64,000 nt of DNA from Candidatus Mycobacterium methanotrophicum (GTDB lineage: Bacteria > Actinomycetota > Actinomycetes > Mycobacteriales > Mycobacteriaceae), in NCBI RefSeq assembly GCF_023515995.1, contig NZ_CP097320.1, positions 3,658,001 through 3,722,000 of the forward strand, read 5' to 3'. Both the position numbers and the translations under genes were made by a program. Of this stretch, positions 1 through 7,496 are shown piece by piece (within the stretch, counting starts at the first letter, position 1; each line of letters opens with the position of its first letter). The notes under the pieces are model-generated. The model searched no databases. It had not been told where the DNA came from and saw only the letters and a program-made list of their open reading frames with translations.

Positions 1-56
1 GGCCCGGTCGTTTTGGCTCGACCCGGCTGAATCTCGCACGCTTTACGCTGGCGTGC

Positions 57-1079
57 GTGACTGGCTGGCACCCCGACGTCCTACCCGGCTACTGGCAGCT
101 CACCATCCCGTTGGGTGACGATCCCGACGGCGAGGGCGACGTCGTCGCGACCCTGCTGCGCCGTGGTGACGAAGTGAGGACCACCGATGCCGTGCTGGCC
201 GTGCACGGATACACCGACTACTTCTTCCACACCCCGCTCGCCGACCACTTTGCCGACCGCGGATTCGCCTTTTATGCGCTCGACCTGCAGAAGTGCGGGC
301 GGTCGTGGCGGACCGGCCAAACCCCGCACTTCACCACCGACCTGGCCCGCTACGACGCCGAACTCGACCGCGCGCTCGCGGTGATCGGCGAGCAGACCGG
401 TCCGGCGCGGGTGCTGGTGTACGGCCATTCCGCCGGCGGGTTGATCGTGTCGCTGTGGCTGGACCGGTTGCGTCGGAGACGCAGCAGCAGTGGCGCGTCC
501 GCACGCGCCGGCGTGACGGGACTGGTGCTCAACAGCCCGTTCCTGGATCTGCCCGGCCCGGCAGTGCTGCGCTGGCCGACGACGACAGCCTTGATCGCCG
601 CGATCGCCTGCACCGGCGTTAAGCGGGTCGCCCGCTCCCCGAGCGAAAATGCCGGTGGTTACGGCGCCAGCCTGCACCGCGACTACTACGGCGAGTTCGA
701 CTACAACCTGCAGTGGAAACCGCTGGGCGGCTTCCCCATCACCTTCGGCTGGCTGCGCGCGATCCAGCGTGGCCTGGCGCGGCTGCACCGCGGGCTCGAC
801 GTCGGCGTGCCGAACCTGATCTTGCGGTCAGATCGCAGCGTGCCGGAAACCGCGGACCCAATCGCTTTGCAATGCGGTGACGCGGTTCTCAACGTGGCAC
901 ATATCGCCCGCTGGGCCGGCTGCATCGGCAACCACAGCACCATCGTTCCGGTGACCGACGCCAAGCACGACGTGTTCTTGTCGATGCCGCAGCCGCGGAA
1001 GGTAGCCTACCGACAGCTGGACACTTGGCTTGATGACTACCTGGGTGCCACCTCCAACGTCACGTCCGAAAGCGGTTGA
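57..1079 (+). CDS. alpha/beta hydrolase (Rv2854-like)
   Basis: Predicted serine hydrolase of 340 residues starting at a GTG. It has an oxyanion-type VHGYTDYFFH segment near residue 50 and the nucleophile elbow GHSAGG with Ser125. No signal peptide is visible, so it is probably cytosolic. It lies 12 bp upstream of mtr on the same strand, the arrangement I recall for Rv2854-Rv2855. The substrate is unknown; lysophospholipase or monoglyceride-lipase type activity is possible from the fold alone. The family call is firm, the function is not. Confidence 0.85.
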   Translation: MTGWHPDVLPGYWQLTIPLGDDPDGEGDVVATLLRRGDEVRTTDAVLAVHGYTDYFFHTPLADHFADRGFAFYALDLQKCGRSWRTGQTPHFTTDLARYDAELDRALAVIGEQTGPARVLVYGHSAGGLIVSLWLDRLRRRRSSSGASARAGVTGLVLNSPFLDLPGPAVLRWPTTTALIAAIACTGVKRVARSPSENAGGYGASLHRDYYGEFDYNLQWKPLGGFPITFGWLRAIQRGLARLHRGLDVGVPNLILRSDRSVPETADPIALQCGDAVLNVAHIARWAGCIGNHSTIVPVTDAKHDVFLSMPQPRKVAYRQLDTWLDDYLGATSNVTSESG

Positions 1080-1091
1080 GGGAGCAGACAG

Positions 1092-2471
1092 ATGGAGACC
1101 TACGACCTCGCGATTATCGGAACCGGCTCGGGCAACAGCATTCTCGACGAACGCTACGCCGGCAAACGAGTCGCGATCTGCGAACAGGGAACATTCGGCG
1201 GAACCTGCCTGAACGTCGGATGCATCCCCACCAAGATGTTCGTCTACGCCGCCGAAGTCGCCGAGATCATCCGGGCTGCGGCCCGTTACGGCATCGACGC
1301 GCACATCGACCGGGTGCGCTGGGACGACATCGTCTCGCGCGTCTTCGGGCGCATCGACCCGATCGCGATCGGCGGTGAGGACTATCGACGAGCCTCACCC
1401 AATGTTGACGTCTACGACCGGCACACCCGATTCGGCACGGTCCAGCCCGACGGTCGGTACCTGCTGCGCACCGACGGCGGCGACGAGTTCACCGCCGAGC
1501 AGGTGGTGATTGCCGCTGGCGCGCGACCGATGATCCCGCCGGCCGTCGTCGAATGCGGAGTCCGCTACTACACCAGTGACACCGTCATGCGGGTACCCGA
1601 GTTGCCCGCGCACCTGGTGATCGTCGGGGGCGGTTTTGTGGCAGCCGAATTCGCGCACATCTTCTCCGCACTGGGCGTCCGGATCACCCTGGTGATCCGC
1701 GGCGGCGCCCTGTTACGCCACCTCGATGACACGCTGTGCGAAAGGTTTACCCGCATCGCATCGACCAAATGGGAACTGCGCACCCACCGCAACCTCATCG
1801 GCGCCCAGCAAGACCGCTCCCGCATCGTGCTCGAACTCGACGACGGTTCGACGCTGAGCACCGACGCGCTGCTAGTGGCGACCGGCCGGCGCCCCAACGG
1901 CGATCAGCTGGACGCCGAGCAAGCCGGCATCGAGGTCGACGACGGCCGAATCGTCGTGGATGAATACCAACGAACTTCGGCGCGCAACGTTTTCGCGCTC
2001 GGCGATGTGTCGTCGCCCTACGAGCTCAAGCACGTGGCCAACCACGAAGCGCGCGTCGTGCAGCACAATCTGCTTTGCGACTGGGACGACGCCGAGGCGC
2101 TGGTCGCCACCGACCACCGCTACGTTCCCGCCGCGGTGTTCACCGATCCGCAGATCGCGACCATCGGGCTGAGTGAAAATGAAGCTGTCGCGAAGGGTTT
2201 CGACGTATCATGCGCTATTCAGAATTATGGGGGTGTCGCCTACGGCTGGGCGATGGAGGACAGCACCGGCATCGTCAAACTGGTCGCCGACCGCGGGACC
2301 GGGCGACTGCTCGGTGCGCACATCATGGGACACCAGGCATCGTCGATCATTCAGCCGCTGATCCAGGCGATCAGCTTCGGACTGCCTGCCCAGCAGATGG
2401 CTCGCGGTCAGTACTGGATTCACCCGGCGCTGCCAGAAGTCGTCGAGAACGCGCTACTCGACCTGTCGTGA
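1092..2471 (+). CDS. mtr: mycothione reductase (NADPH, FAD)
   Basis: Flavoprotein disulfide reductase of 459 residues that reduces oxidised mycothiol to keep the cytosol reduced. The FAD-binding GTGSGN is at residues 10-15. The redox-active pair Cys39/Cys44 lies in GGTCLNVGCIPTKMF. The nucleotide-binding VIVGGGFVAAEFAHIF follows near residue 175, and the dimerisation domain ends with HPALPEVVENALL, which carries the catalytic His-Glu pair. Length matches Rv2855. A GGGAG-like Shine-Dalgarno precedes the ATG. It is the last backbone gene before the accessory island. Confidence 0.95.
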   Translation: METYDLAIIGTGSGNSILDERYAGKRVAICEQGTFGGTCLNVGCIPTKMFVYAAEVAEIIRAAARYGIDAHIDRVRWDDIVSRVFGRIDPIAIGGEDYRRASPNVDVYDRHTRFGTVQPDGRYLLRTDGGDEFTAEQVVIAAGARPMIPPAVVECGVRYYTSDTVMRVPELPAHLVIVGGGFVAAEFAHIFSALGVRITLVIRGGALLRHLDDTLCERFTRIASTKWELRTHRNLIGAQQDRSRIVLELDDGSTLSTDALLVATGRRPNGDQLDAEQAGIEVDDGRIVVDEYQRTSARNVFALGDVSSPYELKHVANHEARVVQHNLLCDWDDAEALVATDHRYVPAAVFTDPQIATIGLSENEAVAKGFDVSCAIQNYGGVAYGWAMEDSTGIVKLVADRGTGRLLGAHIMGHQASSIIQPLIQAISFGLPAQQMARGQYWIHPALPEVVENALLDLS

Positions 2472-2557
2472 GTCCCGCCGGCGGGTTGAGCCTAGGGCGC
2501 CGTGGTCGCACTGCCGATCAGCCGAACCACGCCCGGCGCCCCGGATCAGCGGTGGGA

Positions 2558-2790
2558 TCAATCGGAAACACAACCGGCCGCCCGATCCGGGAGCGTGCGC
2601 TGCTGCTCGTCATCCAGGCCGGAATACAACATCGCGTAGGCGCGATCCTCCTCGGCCAGCACCGCCCGTGGGTCCCAGTCCTCCCCGATCGCCGCCAGGA
2701 TGGCAGCCCGGCGGCGCGCGACCCCCGCAGACGGGATGAGCGTAGGCCCGCCGCAGTTTTGCGTGAGAGGCCACTATCGGCGTACGCAGG
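2558..2790 (-). pseudogene. remnant of a small unrecognised protein
   Basis: The interval between mtr and hypA (2472-2927) holds no full gene. On the minus strand one frame ending in TGA at 2560-2558 reads like real protein: RRRAAILAAIGEDWDPRAVL, then EEDRAYAMLYSGLDDEQQ. It resembles small actinobacterial hypothetical proteins (perhaps a DUF6400-type protein, from memory). I see no convincing start codon, so it looks like a 5'-truncated remnant. Low confidence. Confidence 0.35.
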
Positions 2791-2927
2791 CGCAGGTGAC
2801 CCAAACCAACGCCTGGCCACCTGCCCCCGCGCTGTGTTTGGCGGCTGTGAAATCTCGGCGGGCTCCCAGGTGTAGAACAGTGCCTGTGGGCTCTGCTGCC
2901 GTCAGTGCGCCGCGGCGGTGATCCGCC

Positions 2928-3263
2928 GTGCACGAGCTGTCGTTGTGCCAAGCGATTGCCGGTGTGGTCAAGCCATACGCAGACGGCCGCCACGTCGATG
3001 TCGTGCGGGTCACGATCGGCGCCCTTCGCCAGGTGGTCCCCGACTCGCTGTCGTTTTGCTGGATGCTGGTCCGAGACTACGAGGACATGCCCGACGCCGA
3101 GCTGGAGCTCGAGTTCGTCAACGCCGAAGTGAGCTGCCGCTCCTGCGGCCACCAGTCGACGATCGACTCGCGCTGGTCATTGTTATGCCCGCATTGCGAG
3201 AGTGCCGACGTCGAGGTGCTGCACGGCAACGAGTTCTTGGTGACGTCATTGGAGGTCTCGTGA
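2928..3263 (+). CDS. hypA: hydrogenase nickel-insertion protein HypA
   Basis: Nickel metallochaperone of 111 residues that works with HypB in the last metal-insertion step of [NiFe]-hydrogenase maturation. The N-terminal MHE (nickel-binding His2) sets the start at a GTG. The zinc-ribbon cysteines are in CRSCG and CPHC near residues 73-93. The length is typical. It is followed after 12 bp by hypB, so the two are probably co-transcribed. The partner hydrogenase in this window is destroyed. Confidence 0.95.
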   Translation: MHELSLCQAIAGVVKPYADGRHVDVVRVTIGALRQVVPDSLSFCWMLVRDYEDMPDAELELEFVNAEVSCRSCGHQSTIDSRWSLLCPHCESADVEVLHGNEFLVTSLEVS

Positions 3264-3275
3264 AAGGAATTGGCG

Positions 3276-4025
3276 ATGGGTAGATTTCATCGGCACGACG
3301 ACGGAACCGCGCATACCCACGACCACGACGATCACAGTGGCTATCACACCGGTTCCCAGCGGATCGACGTGCTGGAGGCGATCTTCGCCGAGAACGACAT
3401 CCGGGCCGACTTTAACCGACACGCGTTCGAAGACAACCGAGTTCGTGCTGTCAACCTGATGAGCTCCCCCGGCTCGGGCAAGACGACGGTGTTACAGGCC
3501 ACCCTAGACGAACTGGCCGACGAGATCGCCGTCGGGGTGATCGAGGGCGATATCGCCACCGACCTGGACGCGGCCAAGCTCGGTGGCCGAGGCGCCCAGA
3601 TATCCCTGCTCAATACCGGCAACGGGTTCGGCGGCGAATGTCACCTCGACGCACCGATGGTGAACCGCGCGCTGCAGGGACTGGATCTGGCCAGCCTCGA
3701 TCTCGTCATCATCGAAAATGTCGGAAACCTGGTCTGCCCAGCCGAGTTCGACGTTGGCGAGCATGCAAAAGCCATGGTGTACTCGGTCACCGAGGGCGAC
3801 GATAAGCCGTTGAAGTACCCGGTGATGTTCCGCGCCGCTGACGTGGTGCTGCTCAACAAGATCGACTTGGTCCCCTACCTGGACGTCGATGTCGGCACGT
3901 ACATCGCCCGGGTCCGCGCCGTCAACCCGACAGCGACGGTTTTGCCGATCAGCGCCCGCACCGGTGCCGGCATGGCCGACTGGTTCGGTTGGCTGCGACG
4001 GTTCACGGTGGGCCACGTCGGCTAA
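3276..4025 (+). CDS. hypB: hydrogenase maturation GTPase HypB
   Basis: GTPase of about 249 residues that drives nickel delivery to [NiFe] hydrogenase. The histidine-rich N-terminus (HRHDDGTAHTHDHDDHSGYH) can store nickel. The P-loop is SSPGSGKTT, with later GTPase motifs EGDIATD, IIENVGNLVCP and LNKIDLVPY. I prefer the ATG at 3276, which is preceded by AAAGGA; an in-frame TTG at 3270 is the alternative. The next 65 bp hold no gene, and then IS debris begins where hydrogenase structural genes would be expected. Confidence 0.94.
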   Translation: MGRFHRHDDGTAHTHDHDDHSGYHTGSQRIDVLEAIFAENDIRADFNRHAFEDNRVRAVNLMSSPGSGKTTVLQATLDELADEIAVGVIEGDIATDLDAAKLGGRGAQISLLNTGNGFGGECHLDAPMVNRALQGLDLASLDLVIIENVGNLVCPAEFDVGEHAKAMVYSVTEGDDKPLKYPVMFRAADVVLLNKIDLVPYLDVDVGTYIARVRAVNPTATVLPISARTGAGMADWFGWLRRFTVGHVG

Positions 4026-4090
4026 AAGCAACCGTGGGCCGGCGTTTTAGTGGCGTATACCGCCGGAGCGTTTAATCGCTTACCTGACAA

Positions 4091-5040
4091 CTTGAGTTTC
4101 GCAGTTTGGTCAGTGTGGCGGGTGTGATTTTTGGGGTGATTGTGACTTGATTGGCGTGTCGTCGTGATCAGGCCGTGATCAGGCCGTGATCGTGAAGAAA
4201 GCATCGGCGGATGGCATGCACTCGCCCAGATGTTCGAGACGCCGCCGATGCTTGCGGCCTGAGCTTACCGGCCTCGTGGCGTGAACTGCCGGCAACACTG
4301 CGGCCGGTGTTTGGCCGGTCGGCGACGTTCGGGGTGGTCGCGCTGCTGGCAGCCGGGCTTGTCGCCCGCACCATGGGGCGCACCGTAGCCAGCATGCCCG
4401 CCGGCGCGGGAATGGCCGCGCTGGTGTCGTTTCACTCGGACTGCCGGTTGTTCTGCACCTATCGCCGGGACACCGGCCAGCCGGGCCTGGCGATCGCGCG
4501 GCTGATCGTCGAGCGGTTGCTCGGCGCCGGCGCGGCGGTCGCCGCCGCCGTCGATGACACCTTGTTTCGGCGCTGGGCCGGCAAAGGCGCCGCCTCCCCG
4601 GTGCGGCCGACCCGCGATATGATCGCCGTGCTTGCGCAAGCGTTCTGGCACAAGCAGATCCACGCTGCGGGCGACGCCGCCTGCCACGGCAAGCCGCTGC
4701 CGATGCCCGGCGCCACGATCACCACCCGGCTGCCGGCCAACGCAGCCCTGCGCACTTTGGCGTCGCCGCCGTGCCCTTCGGGTTCTTGATCCAGACCCTG
4801 GTGATCATCTGGCACATCCTGTTCGGCTATCGCCCCGATGACCTCACAGCCCGCCACTCCGCCGGGCCCTGGTATGACCACAAGGCCCAACCCGCCTTCG
4901 AAGACACGCTCGCCAAGCTCCGCCGCGCCCTGATCGCCGCCCGATTTAACGGCATTGGCCCAGCTCAACCCGATCCCCACAAATACCGCGACAACGAACT
5001 GGCCTGCGCCGCAGCCGCCGCACAACCGCGAAAGCCGAGC
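4091..5040 (+). mobile_element. degenerate IS701-like insertion sequence, copy 1
   Basis: Insertion sequence remnant bounded by a left end containing GAGTTTCGCAGTTTGG and a right end containing CAACCGCGAAAG, an imperfect inverted pair. About 0.95 kb remains, less than a full-length element. The same element occurs in opposite orientation at 37981-38810. Copy 1 sits between hypB and the hydrogenase large-subunit stub and probably accompanied the loss of the structural genes. The family (IS701/IS1601-like) is assigned from recollection of mycobacterial transposases. The junction to the hydrogenase stub (5041-5202) contains a near-palindrome at 5150-5173. Confidence 0.75.
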
Positions 5041-5058
5041 GACAACACATGCAACTAA
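4211..5058 (+). pseudogene. transposase (IS701-like), internally deleted and frameshifted
   Basis: Two frames of a DDE transposase. The first runs 4211-4789, beginning MACTRPDVRDAADACGLSLP and including DDTLFRRW. The second runs 4771-5058, with FGFLIQTLVIIWHILFGYRP and YDHKAQPAFEDTLAKLRRAL. Compared with copy 2 and with the family as I know it, residues after DDTLFRRW and the block between TTRLPANAA and FGFLIQTLV are missing. At least two deletions and one frameshift make it inactive. Confidence 0.8.
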
Positions 5059-5202
5059 TTGGCAAGACTAATTGTGTTGCTGATGGGCACGCGCCGACTG
5101 CGATCGGCGCTCAGAATACCCCTCGACCGCCGAAGTCATGCCGAAAATCCGGAAAACCCGTACGGGGTTTCCGAATTTGCCAATACAGCGTTGACAAGGT
5201 AG

Positions 5203-5675
5203 TTGAGCGAGGGTAGACCCAGAAAACAGCGCCGCGTAAGCGGGCCGACCGTCGACCCCCGTGGCGTCAGGGAGAAGACACTGGTGGAAGTCCGGGCCGG
5301 TCGCACTAAGACCTGGGAGAAGTTCACCGTGCCCGATGAGGGCATCGGCTGCGGATTCACCGAGGCGGTGCGTGGGGTGCTGAGCCACCACATGGTGATT
5401 CGCGACGGCAAGATCGCCAACTACCACCCGTACCCGCCCACCCCGTGGAATGCCAACCCGCGCGACAGCTTTGGCACGCCGGGCCCCTACGAGGACGCGG
5501 TGCAGGGCCAGCCGATCTTCGAGGAGAACGACCGGGAGCACTTCAAGGGCATCGACATCATGCGCACGGTGCGCAGCTTCGACCCGTGCCTGCCTGCGGC
5601 GTGCACATGTACCTGGGCAAGGGCAAGACACTGGAGCGGCTGCATTCACCAACACAAGCAGCGACCGGGGAGTGA
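5203..5675 (+). pseudogene. [NiFe]-hydrogenase large subunit, C-terminal stub
   Basis: C-terminal ~155 residues of a [NiFe]-hydrogenase catalytic subunit. Recognisable blocks are VPDEGIGCGFTEAVRG, SHHMVIRDGKIANYHPYPPT, TPGPYEDAVQ and FKGIDIMRTVRSFDPCLP. The last nickel-ligand motif should read DPCLPCGVHMYLG, but one base is missing after DPCLP. The frame shifts to ...CGVHMYLGKGKTLERL before the stop at 5675. About three quarters of the gene and the whole small-subunit gene are absent. Wording and neighbours suggest the high-affinity group 2a (Huc) type; that is inference. Confidence 0.88.
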
Positions 5676-5678
5676 TGT

Positions 5679-6215
5679 ATGGCTGATCGCCCCGAGGAGT
5701 TGCAGGGGGACACGCACTGGCGCTCGGCGGGTGATCGAATCCAGACGCTGCTAGACGCGACGTCGTCCGGCGGAACGGTCGCGCGTGAACGCGCCGAGCA
5801 GCTGGTTCGCGAGGTGGTCGACCTGTACGGCGCGGGCTTGGCGCGGATCATGGCGGCAGTAGGCGATCGGGCGGATCCCAGCACCGTTGATCGCCTGGTC
5901 ACCGACGACTTGGTGGCCAGCCTGCTGCTCGTCCATGGCCTGCACCCGCACACCGTGCGACGTCGGGTATCCGATGCGCTCGACCGGGTCCGGCCATATC
6001 TAGGCTCGCACGGCGGCGATGTGCACCTGCTCGACGTCGCCGGCGACACCGTGCAGCTTGCGTTCGCCGGTAGCTGTAAGAGTTGTCCGTCGTCGGCGGT
6101 GACGCTGGAGCTGGCGGTGGAGGATGCGATTCGCGCCGCCGCACCGGAGATTTCGTCGACGTCGAGCAGGAACCGATCACGTTGGCAATGGGGCGTTTTG
6201 GGTCCTGTCGGCGCG
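5679..6215 (+). pseudogene. NifU-like Fe-S protein of the hydrogenase cluster, truncated
   Basis: Starts at ATG 5679, three bases after the hydrogenase stub stop. Residues ~100-165 form a NifU C-terminal-like domain: LDRVRPYLGSHGGDVHLLDV followed by CKSCPSS with the CxxC cluster ligands. Near 6150 the frame changes (..AAAPEI to VDVEQEPITLAMG), and homology stops by about 6215. Related hydrogenase clusters carry this domain joined to a Rieske-like segment, which is missing here. It probably served Fe-S assembly or electron transfer for the hydrogenase. Now a remnant. Confidence 0.7.
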
Positions 6216-6704
6216 ATCGCGCGTTCCCTGATCGGCACCCACGTCATCGCGCACGTCATTGGCGGCAAGTTCGTCTCGCTGCTCGAACCACCGCTACCCG
6301 CCGCTGACGCGGCATCCCGATGTAGCCGGCGCCGCTGTTTCCCGGTGCTGGCCGGCGCGCCGGGCGCTGCGGATCTGCTGCTGATCTCCCCGATCATCCT
6401 CTACGACCACCCCGAGATCGCCGAGCAGAGCGAAACCGCGCTATACGACCGCACCGAGATCGACGAGATCCTGACCTTGCGGGTGATGACGATGACCGAC
6501 CAAGAGAAGGCGCAGGCCCGGGCGACCGACCCGCTGGCCGCGCAGATCATCGACCGCTGTGACGCCATGTCGCCCGAAGCCATGTCGCGCCTCGTGGTCG
6601 AGGACGATCCGGCGGCCGACCTACACGACTGGTACGGCCGCTACCTGTACTTCTCCCCCGACGAAGTCGAGCCGCTCGAAACCACCACCACCACCACCAC
6701 AGAA
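6205..6704 (+). pseudogene. fused remnants of hydrogenase-cluster conserved proteins
   Basis: An open stretch that reads like internal pieces of two cluster proteins joined in frame. Piece one: GTHVIAHVIGGKFVSLLEPP, CFPVLAGAPGAADLLLISPI, ILYDHPEIAEQ, EIDEILTLRVMTMTDQEKAQ. Piece two: DLHDWYGRYLYFSPDEVEP followed by a run of seven threonines. No stop separates this frame from the NifU piece upstream or the protease gene downstream, giving a 557-codon open frame that I consider an artefact of deletions. These families have no established function that I can name. Confidence 0.5.
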
Positions 6705-6714
6705 GGGATTCGTC

Positions 6715-6834
6715 ATGGCGATCGTAGGATGGGTGTTCATCTTCCTGCTGGGCCTGTTCGTTGTGATCGGAGTCGTGATAGGGCTGATATCCCTTCCGGA
6801 CGCCCGCCGGTACCTCAAGATCCGGCACATGTAG
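6715..6834 (+). CDS. 39-residue single-span membrane protein
   Basis: Tiny gene starting at ATG 6715 behind AGAAGGG. It encodes MAIVGWVFIFLLGLFVVIGV then a short tail SLPDARRYLKIRHM: one hydrophobic helix followed by a basic C-terminus. Similar micro-proteins (DUF6893-like, from memory) occur in actinobacterial group 2a hydrogenase operons, where they may anchor or organise the complex. It sits directly upstream of the maturation protease. Intact, but its presumed partner is gone. Confidence 0.65.
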   Translation: MAIVGWVFIFLLGLFVVIGVVIGLISLPDARRYLKIRHM

Positions 6835-6857
6835 CGTCGCCGGACGGTCCGATTCCA

Positions 6858-7352
6858 TTGCGCATTCTGGTGGCCGGCATCGGCAACATCTTCCTCGGCG
6901 ACGACGGGTTCGGCTCCGAGGTGGTCCGGCACGTCCCAGTCCAGCAGGACGATCCGGGCGTGCGGGTCGTCGACTACGGGACCGGGGGCATGCACTTGGC
7001 TTACGACCTGCTTGACGACTGGGATGCGCTGGTCATCGTCGACGCGGTCCCCGGTCGCGGCAGCCCGGGCGCTTTGCACGTCTTCGAGGCCGACCATGAA
7101 TCGCATTCGGCCACGGCCGCTCTGGACGCCCACAGCATGGATCCCGCGGCCGTCTTCGACAGCCTGAAGGCACTCGGCGGCAGACCGCCCTACACGGTCG
7201 TCATCGGCTGCGAGGCCGGCAGCGTCGACGACGGCATCGGCCTCACCGACGCCGTCGCGGGCGCGGTGCCACGGGCCGTCCACGCCGTTGCGGAGGTCGT
7301 CGCGGGTCTGCGGTCTCGGTTACCGGCGGCATCCGTCGAAGGGCAGGGCTGA
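6858..7352 (+). CDS. hydrogenase maturation protease (HycI/HupD family)
   Basis: Nickel-dependent endopeptidase of ~164 residues. It removes the C-terminal peptide of the hydrogenase large subunit after the DPCxxC-H/R motif. The N-terminus RILVAGIGNIFLGDDGFGSE is diagnostic, with Asp in LGDDGFG acting as a nickel ligand. LVIVDAVPGRGSPG follows. I place the start at TTG 6858, just before the conserved strand, 24 bp after the micro-protein stop. Its substrate in this locus is a pseudogene, so it may be unemployed unless another hydrogenase is encoded elsewhere. Confidence 0.85.
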   Translation: MRILVAGIGNIFLGDDGFGSEVVRHVPVQQDDPGVRVVDYGTGGMHLAYDLLDDWDALVIVDAVPGRGSPGALHVFEADHESHSATAALDAHSMDPAAVFDSLKALGGRPPYTVVIGCEAGSVDDGIGLTDAVAGAVPRAVHAVAEVVAGLRSRLPAASVEGQG

Positions 7353-7355
7353 GCG

Positions 7356-7496
7356 ATGTGTCTGGAGGAAACGTTCGCGCCCGGCGACTGGGTGATCATC
7401 CACATGGGGTTCGTCGTCGAAAAGACCGACCGGGCCGGCGCCGAGCAGGCAATGGCCGGTCTGGAGTTGATGGGCCGGGGCCGCGATGATGACTGA
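7356..7496 (+). pseudogene. hypC: HypC-type chaperone, in-frame internal deletion
   Basis: 46 codons starting MCLEETFAPGDWVIIHMGFV and ending GLELMGRGRDDD. A normal HypC has about 35 more residues between MCL and PEETFAPGDW, so the beta-barrel core is lost while the catalytic Cys2 and the C-terminal helix remain. The start overlaps the protease stop region and the gene overlaps hypF. A complete hypC occurs downstream at 12340. Probably non-functional. Confidence 0.75.

Noticed and set aside
4160..4195. GTGATCAGGCC short direct repeat as an attachment site
   Set aside because: Only two short copies, absent from the other side of the island, and inside the IS701-like element; copy 2 of the element shows the same sequence without the duplication.
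5150..5173. Near-palindrome CGGAAAACCC-GTAC-GGGGTTTCCG as a terminator or hydrogenase promoter operator
   Set aside because: It lies at the junction between IS debris and a truncated gene, has one mismatch and no U-tract, so no function can be argued.
5679..7352. A single 557-codon open frame covering NifU-like to HycI-like sequences
   Set aside because: It joins unrelated domains through low-complexity and out-of-frame stretches, and a micro-protein gene with its own ribosome-binding site overlaps in another frame. I treat it as several genes or remnants that share a frame by chance after deletions.
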